Shown in pieces: positions 1-8,715 of a stretch of DNA of 62,617 bases (its first letter is position 1; each line of letters opens with the position of its first letter). Under the pieces are notes generated by a model. The model did not search any database and was not told the origin of the DNA. It saw only the letters and a list, made by a program, of their open reading frames with translations. Position numbers and translations under genes: made by a program. The stretch comes from UBA6382 sp963600315 (lineage in GTDB: Bacteria > Bacteroidota > Bacteroidia > Bacteroidales > Bacteroidaceae): NCBI GenBank assembly GCA_963600315.1, contig CAVCAW010000013.1:1-62617 (forward strand), given 5' to 3'.

Positions 1-153
1 GCTAAGTACAATGAGCAGCAGTATATGATGATGGCTGCTCGCAACCACGCTTCTATGGCATTGAGTCCACGCCAGTACTATGGTGAGAGCCCATTCATCT
101 CTTGCCTCAAGAGCAAGGCAGGCATCGAGGACTTGAGATACAGGTTCTATTAA
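1..153 (+). CDS. C-terminal fragment of an unrecognised protein
   Basis: An open frame enters from the left edge and runs 50 codons to TAA at 151-153. The visible tail is polar and aromatic-rich, with three consecutive methionines near its start, and ends in the residues DLRYRFY. A convincing intrinsic terminator follows 90 bases later, so this is the real 3' end of a gene. I do not recognise the family from this fragment, and no membrane segment or sorting signal is visible in it. Confidence 0.6.
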   Translation, partial: AKYNEQQYMMMAARNHASMALSPRQYYGESPFISCLKSKAGIEDLRYRFY

Positions 154-240
154 TGATCCTACAACAGTTCTTGCCGTAACTTTTGGCTTGACGGCAGGAA
201 CTATGAAAAAGGAAATACGAAGTTTCTAACATAATCACGG

Positions 241-276
241 CCGGCGTCACATTTATTTGTGACGCCGGTTTTTTTT
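241..276 (+). terminator. Rho-independent terminator
   Basis: An 11-bp perfect stem (CCGGCGTCACA at 241-251 with TGTGACGCCGG at 258-268) and a short A/T loop are followed by eight T. It ends the transcript of the partial gene at the left edge. Confidence 0.9.
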
Positions 277-415
277 GTTTGCACAAATTTTGTTTGCCAG
301 TAGCTGCCAATAGTCCATCTGTGGTTCAGAATTGCTTGAAATGTGCTGAAGATGACATTTGAAGACCGTTAAATTGTGAATTAGTGTTATTCTGACCAAA
401 TTTGAGCAATGCGCC

Positions 416-446
416 TTTGTGTCCAAAAGATATTATGCTACCTTTG
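416..446 (+). promoter_or_regulatory. Bacteroidota-type promoter for the 620 lipoprotein gene
   Basis: TTTG at 416-419 and TACCTTTG at 439-446 are separated by 19 bp, matching the Bacteroidota -33/-7 pattern TTTG-N19-TAnnTTTG. It is the best complete promoter in the window. Predicted transcription starts near 453, giving a leader of about 165 bases before the start codon at 620; I see no clear structure in that leader. Confidence 0.7.
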
Positions 447-619
447 CAACAAGTAAATATGAATTGCTGCTCAATAGGACCGCCTTTGCTTGGCAATCAA
501 CAACAATGTAGGCAACGTGTAACAATATGTGGATCATTGACAACCAAACGAGTTGACAACTGAACAAGCAGCAGTGAGACAGCCAACTAATTGAACTACG
601 AATAAAACATTACAATATT

Positions 620-1210
620 ATGAAAAAACTTTTATCTTTGGTTTCTTTAGCCTTGATAGCAATGGCGAGCCTGAGTTCTTGCACTGACGAGGATGAGGCA
701 ATGGTGCTATCAGGCGAATGGCACGGCAACTGGAATATGTGGTATGAAGATGAGTATGGCGATAGATGGACAAGCAACGAAACCTATCTTCGTTTTGACC
801 GCAGTCACTCTACTTCGGGCACTGGCACTCAAGTAGACTATTATCGTAGAGGTCCATATGAATATTTGGTCTACAGATTCAACTGGAGAGTTAGCAATGG
901 AGTTATCTATCTAACCTATCCCCATGACCCTGAAATGGATGTAAACATCTATAACTATCATCTTGACAACGGAGTGTTTGACGGATATTTTGGTTCGAGT
1001 AGAACGTCGTTCCAAATGGATAAGGTAAGCACCTTTGAATACTGGACACCTAACGTGTGGATTGACAGCTATTATGGCTATACTTCCTACATATATTATT
1101 CTGGCAAATATGATGGTGTGGCAAGTTCCAAATCTTATGGCGAGAGCAAATTGCCTAAGATTGTGAAGCGTGGAGGCCACGCTCCCATTGCTGCTGAAAA
1201 TGCGGAATAG
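620..1210 (+). CDS. Small secreted lipoprotein, unknown function
   Basis: 196 aa. The N-terminus is a lipoprotein signal: MKK, a hydrophobic stretch, then lipobox LSSC with the acylated Cys at residue 21, followed by acidic residues (TDEDE), a context that in Bacteroidota often accompanies surface export. The mature part is rich in Trp, Tyr and Asp, predicted to be beta-rich, and resembles the many small lipocalin-like or single-sandwich lipoproteins of the phylum, but I cannot name a family. It follows the TTTG/TACCTTTG promoter and has a long leader. The next gene starts 107 bases downstream on the same strand, so the two may be co-transcribed. Function unknown. Confidence 0.75.
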   Translation: MKKLLSLVSLALIAMASLSSCTDEDEAMVLSGEWHGNWNMWYEDEYGDRWTSNETYLRFDRSHSTSGTGTQVDYYRRGPYEYLVYRFNWRVSNGVIYLTYPHDPEMDVNIYNYHLDNGVFDGYFGSSRTSFQMDKVSTFEYWTPNVWIDSYYGYTSYIYYSGKYDGVASSKSYGESKLPKIVKRGGHAPIAAENAE

Positions 1211-1317
1211 TTGTTGCCATAATGCCACGTTGGCTACTGGCCCCTGGCTTTTAAGGCGTCAGCCGACAAGGTGGTTTGTCTTCTCTGATTGTTGAACGAT
1301 TATAAAATACAAGAGTT

Positions 1318-2274
1318 ATGAAAAAGATAATATTTGCACTGGCACTGGTGGTGATAAGTGTTGATATGATGGCGTTGAGTCGGGCGAAAGTTCGCGAGTA
1401 TGCCCGCTTTCTCAGTGACCGAATGGCTTATGAACTTGACCTCTCGTCGGGGCAGTATGATGACTGCTACGAGATAAACTATGATTTTGTCAATGCTGTT
1501 GGAGACTTGCTCGACGACATGGAGACAGGTGATTCCAGGGCTCTTGATGACTACTATGTAAACCTTGATTATCGCAACGAAGACTTGTCGTATGTGCTGT
1601 CTTCATATCAGTACAATCGTTTCGTTTCAACGGAGTGTTTCTATCGTCCTTTCTGCATTTATGATGGTGCTTGGGCTTTCCGTCCATACATGGTCTATTC
1701 CAACCGCACCTATTTCTATATGTCTCTTCCTATAGGTTACAACGGATATTTTGGCGCTCATGCCCGCCGCTACTATTCTGCAGGCTTCTATGTGGGTCGC
1801 TATTCTGGTTCGCGCTATGATTTCACCCCCATACGTCGTCATCGCAACTACCAGACGTTTCGGCAGCGCGATTTCGGACCCGTCTTTAGCGGTCATGGCA
1901 ATCCCGGCAGACCCTCTTATCGTCCTCAGCCCAGACCGATTTCACCTAGCGTGAATCCCAGCAGACCTCAAGGTCGTCCCAATGCTAATCGCGTACAACC
2001 TGCCCGTCCGCAAAATCGTCCTGACGGCAATCGCGTGCAGCCCAATCGTACGCAAAACCGTCCCGATGGTTCTAACGTGAAACCTGACCGCTCGCAAAAT
2101 CGCTCGGATGGCAATCGTGTGCAGCCTAATCGCCAACAGGAGCGTACGAACGATTCTCGCGTAAGCCCCGACAAGTCACAAGGTCGTTCGGAGGGCTCGG
2201 GAGTCAAACAAGGTGGCAGAGACAATGGCTCTCATCAAGGTGGTGGTGGAGTAGTGCGACGCGGACGCGGTTAG
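1318..2274 (+). CDS. Secreted protein with Arg/Asn/Pro-rich C-terminal repeats
   Basis: 318 aa. A Sec signal peptide (MKK then about 16 hydrophobic residues) precedes a roughly 180-residue globular part rich in Tyr, Phe and Arg. From about residue 205 the chain becomes low-complexity: 14-residue repeats around the core NRVQPxRxQNRPDG, then a Gly/Arg tail ending RRGRG. The repeats carry strong positive charge, so binding to nucleic acid, polysaccharide or anionic envelope is possible, but this is inference. No catalytic motif is visible. An intrinsic terminator follows about 110 bases downstream. It may share a transcript with the lipoprotein gene upstream. Confidence 0.75.
   Translation: MKKIIFALALVVISVDMMALSRAKVREYARFLSDRMAYELDLSSGQYDDCYEINYDFVNAVGDLLDDMETGDSRALDDYYVNLDYRNEDLSYVLSSYQYNRFVSTECFYRPFCIYDGAWAFRPYMVYSNRTYFYMSLPIGYNGYFGAHARRYYSAGFYVGRYSGSRYDFTPIRRHRNYQTFRQRDFGPVFSGHGNPGRPSYRPQPRPISPSVNPSRPQGRPNANRVQPARPQNRPDGNRVQPNRTQNRPDGSNVKPDRSQNRSDGNRVQPNRQQERTNDSRVSPDKSQGRSEGSGVKQGGRDNGSHQGGGGVVRRGRG
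1945..2196 (+). repeat. Six 42-bp coding tandem repeats
   Basis: The C-terminal coding part of the preceding gene contains about six tandem 42-bp units (14 codons each, in frame), the best conserved starting at 1987 with the translation NRVQP. Later units are progressively degenerate. Such in-frame repeats can change in number by slippage or recombination without breaking the gene. Confidence 0.75.
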
Positions 2275-2383
2275 CTCATCATTGCGTTTACATCAAACTG
2301 CGCAACAGACTGAATGATTGTCAGGTAATTCGGATTGTATAGCCCGGAGAAATGACAATAGTCCCACCTTTTGGTGGAATGCG

Positions 2384-2425
2384 AAAAAACGGCAATAAGG
2401 AACTATTCCTATTGCCGTTTTTTCT
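2384..2425 (+). terminator. Intrinsic terminator, probably bidirectional
   Basis: AAAAAACGGCAATA pairs with TATTGCCGTTTTTT across a short loop, and a T-rich stretch follows. It closes the transcript of the repeat-protein gene. Confidence 0.85.
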
Positions 2426-2506
2426 TTTTGTGGAAGCTCGGAATTTGAGTATTTATTTGTTTCGGTTTGCCCTCAAGCTGCAGAAAATGTTGATGTGGCG
2501 GCTCCA

Positions 2507-2601
2507 TTTCCGCCGAAATTGATGGCCGTTTTCGCCGAAATTTGATTGCGTTCCGGCGGAAATTGATAACCATTTCGGCGGAAATGCGCAAATTAGCTCA
2601 A
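2507..2601 (+). repeat. 95-bp four-module intergenic element, copy 1
   Basis: Modules TTTCCGCCGAAA (2507), TTTTCGCCGAAA (2529), TTCCGGCGGAAA (2551) and TTTCGGCGGAAA (2573) start exactly 22 bp apart. GCTCAA follows at 2596. Module 1 is the perfect reverse complement of module 4. A flank AAAATGTTG lies 23 bp before module 1, as in copies 3 and 5. It sits between the terminator of the repeat-protein gene and the ilv leader. Confidence 0.9.
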
Positions 2602-3103
2602 CCTTAAAATTGATTAGCTCAATTCTTATAATCGGCGAGGCATGGCAGTGGTAAATCGCAATGTGTGTCTCTGTTGAAATTACTATTGGTCGGCTGGTGG
2701 CTGTATGATCGTCTGGGTGCAATGTGCGATGATTGCTGGTGTGACTCGACTGTTAGGTGGGGCGGATTTGTGTTTTTGTGGGGTGCGTTTGACTGCTCGT
2801 TTTGGTAGGTTGAAAGGACTGCACACGTTCGGTGGGTGTGCAAAATTTTTGCAGTCTATAGTGTAAGCCGTGGTTGCCAAACGTGGTTAACGTAGTTCAA
2901 AAAGGTATTCTGTTATATGTTTGTTAAGATTAGACCGTTTGTTTTTAACTTTTTGCGAACGTGGGTTGTTAAAAAATCACGAACTTTACAATTCAAACTA
3001 ATGGTTAGGCCGACGTATGCTTGCGACGGTCATTTTGCTTATGGAAGGAAGTTGTCCTCCGATGGCTTGTATGCGCAGGTTTGATATTGATAAAATTTTA
3101 GAG
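2602..3103 (+). promoter_or_regulatory. Long ilv leader and promoter region
   Basis: Some 500 bases lie between the intergenic element and ilvD. I see a 15-bp inverted repeat (TGCAAAA-T-TTTTGCA, 2839-2853), a short ORF rich in Val/Ile/Leu codons (2883-2927) and A/T-rich DNA from about 2928 to 3000. No canonical TAnnTTTG box stands out, so the promoter is not placed. The length and content fit a regulated leader for an amino acid operon. Confidence 0.4.
2883..2927 (+). CDS. Possible ilv leader peptide (14 codons)
   Basis: A GTG-initiated frame encodes V-V-N-V-V-Q-K-G-I-L-L-Y-V-C then TAA. Counting the start codon, eight of 14 codons are Val, Ile or Leu, the end products of the operon that begins 176 bases further on. 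That is what ribosome-mediated attenuation would use. Against it, the start is GTG without an evident ribosome site, and I find no strong terminator/antiterminator pair between 2928 and 3103, only a 6-bp stem (CGTTTG with CGAACG). Treat as a candidate. Confidence 0.3.
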   Translation: MVNVVQKGILLYVC

Positions 3104-4909
3104 ATGAAAATAAAATTACGTAGTTCTGTATGTACAGACGGTCGCCGCATGGCAGGTGCGCGCGCCCTGTGGGTGGCAAACGGCATGAAGCGCGAGCAGT
3201 TTGGCAAGCCTATCATTGCCATAGTCAATTCGTTCACCCAGTTTGTGCCCGGCCACACTCACTTGCATGAGGCTGGTCAGATTGTCAAGGCTGAGATTGA
3301 GAAGTTGGGCTGCTATGCGGCCGAGTTCAACACTATTGCCATTGATGATGGCATCGCAATGGGTCACGACGGAATGCTCTATAGCTTGCCCTCACGCGAC
3401 ATCATCGCAGACTCCGTAGAATACATGGTCAATGGTCACAAGGCCGATGCTATGATTTGCATCTCCAATTGCGACAAGATAACTCCGGGTATGCTCATGG
3501 CAGCCATGAGGCTCAATATTCCTGCTGTTTTTGTTAGTGGCGGTCCGATGGAGGCCGGTGCCTATAAGGGCGAAAATCTCGACTTGATAGCTGCTATGAT
3601 CAAGGGCGCTGACCCGACGGTTGGCGATGATGAATTGGCTGAAATAGAGAACCGTGCGTGCCCTGGTTGTGGTTGCTGCTCGGGCATGTTTACTGCCAAC
3701 TCCATGAACAACCTTACGGAAGCCATTGGTTTGTCGCTACCTGGCAACGGCACTATTCTCGCTACCCACGTAAACCGCCGCAAGTTGATGCAGGACGCAG
3801 CGCGCTTGATAGTGAAAAATGCTTTGGCTTACTATGAGGACGGCGATGAGTCTGTGTTGCCGCGCTCTATAGCCACACGTGCGGCTTTCCTCAACGCCAT
3901 GACACTCGACATAGCTATGGGTGCCAGCACTAACACCGTGCTCCACTTGCTTGCAGTGGCTCAGGAGGCTGGTGTGGACTTCACGATGAAGGATATCGAC
4001 GCTTTGTCGCGCAAGACTCCTTTCCTGTGCAAACTTGCACCCAACTCCCAGAAGTATTCCGTTCAGGAGTGTGGTCGCGCTGGCGGTATGCTCAATCTGC
4101 TGGGCGAACTGGCAAAGGGTGGCTTGATAGATACCAGCGTGAAGCGTGTCAATGGTGCTACCCTGAAGCAAGACATAGAGATATATTCTGTGCTTAAGTC
4201 CGAGATCGACCCCGAGGCCCAACGCATCTATTCATCGGCTCCCGCTGGTGTGTTCTGCAACCAACTGGGTGTGCAGGACACTACTTATCCCAGCCTTGAC
4301 ACTGACCGTGCCAACGGCTGCATACGCGACATTGAGCATGCCTACACCAAGGATGGCGGCATGGCTGTGCTCTTCGGCAATATTGCTCAGGACGGTTGTG
4401 TGGTCAAGACGGCTGGCGTAGACGAGAGCATCTGGAAGTTCTCGGGTCCGGCAGTAGTGTTTGATTCGCAGGAGGACGCTTGCGAGGGAATACTTGGAGG
4501 CAAAGTCAAGAAGGGCGATGTGGTGGTGATTACTCACGAAGGCCCTAAGGGCGGTCCTGGCATGCAGGAGATGCTTTACCCTACGTCCTACATCAAGTCT
4601 ATGCACATGGGCAAGGAGTGTGCCCTCATTACTGACGGTCGTTTCTCAGGCGGCACCTCTGGTCTCTCAATAGGCCACATCTCGCCCGAGGCTGCCAATG
4701 GTGGCAATATCGGCAAGATTGTTGACGGCGACATCATTGAGATTGATATTCCCAACCGCTCCATCAATGTTAAGTTGAGCGACGAGGAACTCAATGCCCG
4801 TCAGCAGCGCCCGCTCAAGCGCAACCGCGTGGTGTCGAAAGCTCTTCGTGCCTATGCACAGTCTGTGGCATCAGCCGATAAGGGCGGTGTGAGGATTATC
4901 AAGGACTAA
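3104..4909 (+). CDS. ilvD: Dihydroxy-acid dehydratase
   Basis: 601 aa. Converts 2,3-dihydroxy-isovalerate and 2,3-dihydroxy-3-methylvalerate to the 2-oxo acids in valine and isoleucine synthesis; a cytoplasmic iron-sulfur enzyme. The whole chain matches the IlvD/Edd family and is close to the E. coli type: GRRMAGARALW near the start, the signature SNCDKITPGM with cluster Cys at residue 123, and CPGCGCCSGMFTAN at 186-199 with further cluster cysteines. The start at 3104 (MKIKLRSS) is chosen because the family begins there; an in-frame ATG at 3017 would add 29 atypical residues. First gene of ilvD-ilvB-ilvN-ilvC; ilvB starts 121 bases after its stop. Confidence 0.96.
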   Translation: MKIKLRSSVCTDGRRMAGARALWVANGMKREQFGKPIIAIVNSFTQFVPGHTHLHEAGQIVKAEIEKLGCYAAEFNTIAIDDGIAMGHDGMLYSLPSRDIIADSVEYMVNGHKADAMICISNCDKITPGMLMAAMRLNIPAVFVSGGPMEAGAYKGENLDLIAAMIKGADPTVGDDELAEIENRACPGCGCCSGMFTANSMNNLTEAIGLSLPGNGTILATHVNRRKLMQDAARLIVKNALAYYEDGDESVLPRSIATRAAFLNAMTLDIAMGASTNTVLHLLAVAQEAGVDFTMKDIDALSRKTPFLCKLAPNSQKYSVQECGRAGGMLNLLGELAKGGLIDTSVKRVNGATLKQDIEIYSVLKSEIDPEAQRIYSSAPAGVFCNQLGVQDTTYPSLDTDRANGCIRDIEHAYTKDGGMAVLFGNIAQDGCVVKTAGVDESIWKFSGPAVVFDSQEDACEGILGGKVKKGDVVVITHEGPKGGPGMQEMLYPTSYIKSMHMGKECALITDGRFSGGTSGLSIGHISPEAANGGNIGKIVDGDIIEIDIPNRSINVKLSDEELNARQQRPLKRNRVVSKALRAYAQSVASADKGGVRIIKD

Positions 4910-5030
4910 CCGAGGCAGACCGGAAGTCGGCACGGATTACTAACGACAGAAAATAATCTTGTGACGTCGGTTCATTCGGATTGGCGGGCAAGTAATTTTG
5001 ACAGATACAAAAATATCATAAAACTACAAT

Positions 5031-6728
5031 ATGAGAGAACACATTTCCGGTGCGGAAGCGATGATACGCAGTCTTGAAAACGAAGGGGTTAAGACTCTCT
5101 TTGGCTATCCTGGCGGTGCTATCATGCCTGTCTATGATGCGCTCTACGACCATCGCGACACGCTGAACCACATACTGGTTCGCCACGAACAGGGTGCCAT
5201 CCACGCTGCTCAGGGCTATGCCCGCGTCAGTGGCAAAGTGGGTTGCGCCATAGTGACGTCGGGCCCTGGTGCGATGAACACCATTACCGGCGTGGCTGAC
5301 GCTATGATTGACTCTACTCCGCTGGTGGTTATCTGCGGTCAAGTGGGTGCATCGCTTCTTGGTACCGATGCATTTCAGGAGGTCGACGTGATAGGTGTCA
5401 CACAGCCTATCACCAAATGGAGTTTTCAGGTCAGGCGTGCCGAAGATGTGGCTTGGGCTGTGAGCCGTGCTTTCTACATAGCCAGCACAGGTCGCCCTGG
5501 TCCCGTGGTGCTCGATTTTACTAAGAATGCTCAGACTGCCATGGTGGATTTCAACCCCGTCAAGGTGGATTTCATACGTTCCTATCGCCCTTGTCCCCCT
5601 ATCGACTCTAATGCTGTGGCTGAGGCGGCAAGACTTATCAATGAGTCAAGCAGACCCCTTGTGCTCGTAGGTCAGGGAGTAGAGCTCGGCGATGCACGCG
5701 AGGAGCTGCTCGCTCTGCTCGAGAAGGCTGACCTGCCTGCAGGCTGCACTATGCTGGGACTGAGCGCCATGCCGTCTGACCATCCTCTCAACAAAGGTAT
5801 GCTTGGCATGCATGGCAACCTGGGACCCAATGTGCAGACCAACAAGTGCGACTTGCTGATTGCCATTGGCATGAGATTTGACGACCGTGTCACGGGCAAC
5901 CTCAAGACCTATGCCAAGCAGGCCAAAGTGGTTCACTTCGAAATCGACCCGGCTGAAATCAATAAGAATGTGAAGGTTGACGTGGCTGTATTGGGCAACT
6001 GCAAGGAAACCCTCGCCGAGGTGACCAAACTCGTTGAATCCGCTAGCCACAAGGAGTGGAACGAGAGTTTCAAGGCTTATGAAGACAAGGAGTATGAAAA
6101 AGTCATAAAACCAGCCGTACATCCCACCTCTGGTCCGCTGCTTATGGGCGAAGTGGTGCGCCGTGTCAGCGAACTCACTGACAACAAGGCGGTACTCGTG
6201 ACCGACGTAGGCCAGAACCAACTCTTTGGCTGCCGTTACTTTAAGTTCACCCTTGGTCGCTCGGTGCTCACTTCGGGCGGTTGCGGCACTATGGGCTTCG
6301 GACTCCCCGCAGCTGTGGGCGCAACCTTTGGCGCACCGGAGCGGACCGTATGCCTGTTTTGTGGCGACGGCGGCCTGCAGATGACCATCCAGGAACTCGG
6401 TACCATCATGGAGCAGCACGCTCCAGTCAAGATAGTCTTGTTGAACAATAATTTCTTAGGCAACGTGCGTCAGTGGCAGTATATGTTCTTCAACAAACGC
6501 TATTCGTTTACACCCATGCTCAATCCCGACTATGAGAAGATAGCCGAGGGCTATGGTATCCCTGTGCGCACCGTGACTGAGCGCGGAGACCTCGATGCCG
6601 CTATTGGCGAGATGCTCAACACTGATGGACCATTCCTCCTCCAGTGTGGAGTCAAGGAAGAAGATAATGTCTTGCCTATGACCGCACCAGGTTCTGATGT
6701 AGATAATATGATGCTCGAGATAAAGTAA
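5031..6728 (+). CDS. ilvB: Acetolactate synthase, catalytic subunit
   Basis: 565 aa. A thiamine-diphosphate enzyme making 2-acetolactate or 2-aceto-2-hydroxybutyrate, the first committed step of branched-chain amino acid synthesis. The N-terminal pyrimidine-binding domain carries the catalytic Glu (residue 53, context RHEQGAIHAAQGYAR). The central FAD domain follows, and the C-terminal domain has the ThDP-Mg motif GDGG beginning at Gly445, with Asp446 as ligand, and LNNNF at about 471-475. Length is normal for the family. The regulatory subunit gene starts 19 bases after the stop, so the two subunits are made together. Confidence 0.96.
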   Translation: MREHISGAEAMIRSLENEGVKTLFGYPGGAIMPVYDALYDHRDTLNHILVRHEQGAIHAAQGYARVSGKVGCAIVTSGPGAMNTITGVADAMIDSTPLVVICGQVGASLLGTDAFQEVDVIGVTQPITKWSFQVRRAEDVAWAVSRAFYIASTGRPGPVVLDFTKNAQTAMVDFNPVKVDFIRSYRPCPPIDSNAVAEAARLINESSRPLVLVGQGVELGDAREELLALLEKADLPAGCTMLGLSAMPSDHPLNKGMLGMHGNLGPNVQTNKCDLLIAIGMRFDDRVTGNLKTYAKQAKVVHFEIDPAEINKNVKVDVAVLGNCKETLAEVTKLVESASHKEWNESFKAYEDKEYEKVIKPAVHPTSGPLLMGEVVRRVSELTDNKAVLVTDVGQNQLFGCRYFKFTLGRSVLTSGGCGTMGFGLPAAVGATFGAPERTVCLFCGDGGLQMTIQELGTIMEQHAPVKIVLLNNNFLGNVRQWQYMFFNKRYSFTPMLNPDYEKIAEGYGIPVRTVTERGDLDAAIGEMLNTDGPFLLQCGVKEEDNVLPMTAPGSDVDNMMLEIK

Positions 6729-6747
6729 CGCAAACAGATTGACGCTT

Positions 6748-7377
6748 ATGACACAATATAACAACAAAGGCGGACAGTGCGGCGCGTGTGAAACCTGCGG
6801 ACAGTGCGACGACAGAAATCTTGCCAACTGCCCCGAGGGAGTCACCCTATACACCATTATGACCTATTCGGAGAACGTGGCAGGTATCCTCAACCAGATA
6901 ACGGCAGTATTCACTCGCCGGCAGGTCAACATAGAGAGTCTCAACGTGTGTGCCAGCAGTACTCCTGGCGTTCACAAATACACTATCACCTGTTTTTGCG
7001 ACGAAGAAACGGTGCATCTCATAACCAAGCAGATAGAGAAGAAAATCGACGTGCTCCAGGCACGCTATTACACCCAGAGCGAAATCTTCATTCAAGAGGT
7101 TGCATTGCTTAAACTCAGCACTCCCAGCTTGTTGGAGAATAATGAGATTTCGCATATCATACGCGTGCATTCGGCCAAAATCGTTGAGGTAAACGAAACC
7201 TATAGCATTGTCAATATCACGGGCATGCCCGAAGACATTGAGTCGCTCTACTCGAGCCTGGCCGAACTTGACTGCGTTCTGCAGTTTGTGCGCACCGGAG
7301 CCATCGCTGTCACTCGCAACCCAAGGGAACTGCTTGACGAATACCTCGATGTGCGCCAACAGGAGAAAGAGGTGTGA
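6748..7377 (+). CDS. ilvN: Acetolactate synthase, regulatory subunit with Cys-rich N-terminus
   Basis: 209 aa from the ATG at 6748; an in-frame TTG at 6739 is a weaker start. Binds the catalytic subunit and mediates valine feedback. After about 33 residues an ACT domain begins (LYTIMTYSENVAGILNQI), followed by the second ACT-like half of long IlvN/IlvH proteins. The unusual part is the N-terminal extension: Cys at 11, 14, 17, 20 and 28, that is CxxCxxCxxC-x7-C, which looks like a metal or iron-sulfur binding motif. Ordinary IlvN proteins start at the ACT domain. It lies between ilvB and ilvC in the same operon. Confidence 0.92.
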   Translation: MTQYNNKGGQCGACETCGQCDDRNLANCPEGVTLYTIMTYSENVAGILNQITAVFTRRQVNIESLNVCASSTPGVHKYTITCFCDEETVHLITKQIEKKIDVLQARYYTQSEIFIQEVALLKLSTPSLLENNEISHIIRVHSAKIVEVNETYSIVNITGMPEDIESLYSSLAELDCVLQFVRTGAIAVTRNPRELLDEYLDVRQQEKEV

Positions 7378-7432
7378 CACAAACTGAATACAAATAACGA
7401 TACAATAACCAAACTTTTAAATACTTAAGATT

Positions 7433-8476
7433 ATGGCAAAAATTGATTTTGGCGGCGTAATTGAAGAAGTCGCTACAAGAGAAGAATTTTCACTTGAAAA
7501 AGCCCGTGAAATCTTGAAGAACGAGACCATTGCCGTTCTCGGCTATGGTGTGCAAGGACCTGGTCAGGCCTGCAACCTGCGCGACAATGGTTTTAACGTG
7601 ATAGTAGGTCAGCGTCAGGGTAAAACCTATGAGAAGGCAGTCGCTGACGGTTGGGTTCCTGGAGAAACTCTTTTCTCTGTCGAGGAAGCAGCCCAGAAGG
7701 GTACTATCGTCTGCATGCTTCTCTCCGATGCTGCCCAAATAGAGGTGTGGCCTAAAATCAAACAATACCTCACACCGGGTAAGACCCTCTATTTCTCTCA
7801 CGGTTTCGCTATCACCTGGAACGATCGTACTGGTGTAGTGCCTCCAAAGGATATCGACGTAATCATGGTTGCCCCCAAGGGTTCAGGTACTTCTCTGCGC
7901 ACCATGTTCCTTGAGGGACGTGGTCTGAATTCTTCTTACGCTGTATATCAGGACGCTTCTGGCAACGCTAAGGAGAAGGTGCTCGCTTTTGGTATTGGTA
8001 TTGGCTCGGGTTACCTCTTCGAGACTACCTTTATTCGTGAGGCAACATCAGACCTCACTGGTGAGCGCGGTTCGTTGATGGGGGCCATCCAGGGTCTGCT
8101 CCTCGCTCAGTACGAAGTGCTTCGCGAGAATGGTCATACTCCTTCTGAGGCATTCAACGAAACTGTTGAAGAGCTGACTCAGTCACTGATGCCGCTCTTC
8201 GCTGCCAAGGGTATGGACTGGATGTATGCCAACTGCTCTACTACCGCACAGCGTGGTGCACTCGACTGGTTCCCCCGCTTCCACGATGCCATCAAGCCTG
8301 TTGTGCAACAGCTCTACAAGAGCGTGAAGGAAGGCAACGAAGCTCAGATTTCTATCGATTCTAACTCTAAACCTGACTATCGCGTTAAGCTCGAAGCAGA
8401 GTTGAAGGAGTTGCGCGAGAGCGAAATGTGGCGCACTGGTGCCGTAGTTCGCAAACTGCGTCCCGAAAACGACTAA
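7433..8476 (+). CDS. ilvC: Ketol-acid reductoisomerase
   Basis: 347 aa. Catalyses the Mg- and NAD(P)H-dependent isomeroreduction of acetolactate to dihydroxy-isovalerate, the step between IlvBN and IlvD. The N-terminal Rossmann domain has the glycine motif GYGVQGPGQA at residues 37-46, where many class I enzymes have GYGSQGHAHA. The knotted C-terminal helical domain carries the acidic Mg ligands (TSDLTGERGSLMGA region). 55 bases separate it from ilvN. From memory, several Bacteroides have an acyl-ACP thioesterase gene in this position; none is here. A strong terminator ends the operon. Confidence 0.95.
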   Translation: MAKIDFGGVIEEVATREEFSLEKAREILKNETIAVLGYGVQGPGQACNLRDNGFNVIVGQRQGKTYEKAVADGWVPGETLFSVEEAAQKGTIVCMLLSDAAQIEVWPKIKQYLTPGKTLYFSHGFAITWNDRTGVVPPKDIDVIMVAPKGSGTSLRTMFLEGRGLNSSYAVYQDASGNAKEKVLAFGIGIGSGYLFETTFIREATSDLTGERGSLMGAIQGLLLAQYEVLRENGHTPSEAFNETVEELTQSLMPLFAAKGMDWMYANCSTTAQRGALDWFPRFHDAIKPVVQQLYKSVKEGNEAQISIDSNSKPDYRVKLEAELKELRESEMWRTGAVVRKLRPEND

Positions 8477-8495
8477 TCGTCAGCGATAATATTCA

Positions 8496-8548
8496 AACAC
8501 AAAAGGCCGGGATTTCCGCATGAGGAACCCCCGGCCTTTTTGTGTTTG
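8496..8548. terminator. Bidirectional intrinsic terminator after ilvC
   Basis: AACACAAAAGGCCGGG pairs with CCCGGCCTTTTTGTGTT around a short loop, with A-rich and T-rich sides, so it can stop the ilv transcript and also the minus-strand efflux transcript whose last gene ends at 8716. The 167 bases between hold no gene that I can support. Confidence 0.9.
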
Positions 8549-8715
8549 TCAACAGTGCGACCTTGCAATGTAGCTTGAAATCTATGACTGACGTCCTAAT
8601 CTAAAGGATGGCTTTTTGTCATCAAGGGGACGATTTACGCCATAGCTAATGAGGACTGAAACAATCTACTAATGCAAGATTTTGCGTGCTAAATAGCGTA
8701 GGTGTTGCTGAGGGC

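Noticed and set aside
3017..3103. Longer start for ilvD
   Set aside because: The extra 29 residues are unlike the family, whose proteins begin at the MKxxLRSS position (ATG 3104).
6739..6747. TTG start for ilvN
   Set aside because: An ATG follows three codons later; the Cys-rich extension is present with either start.
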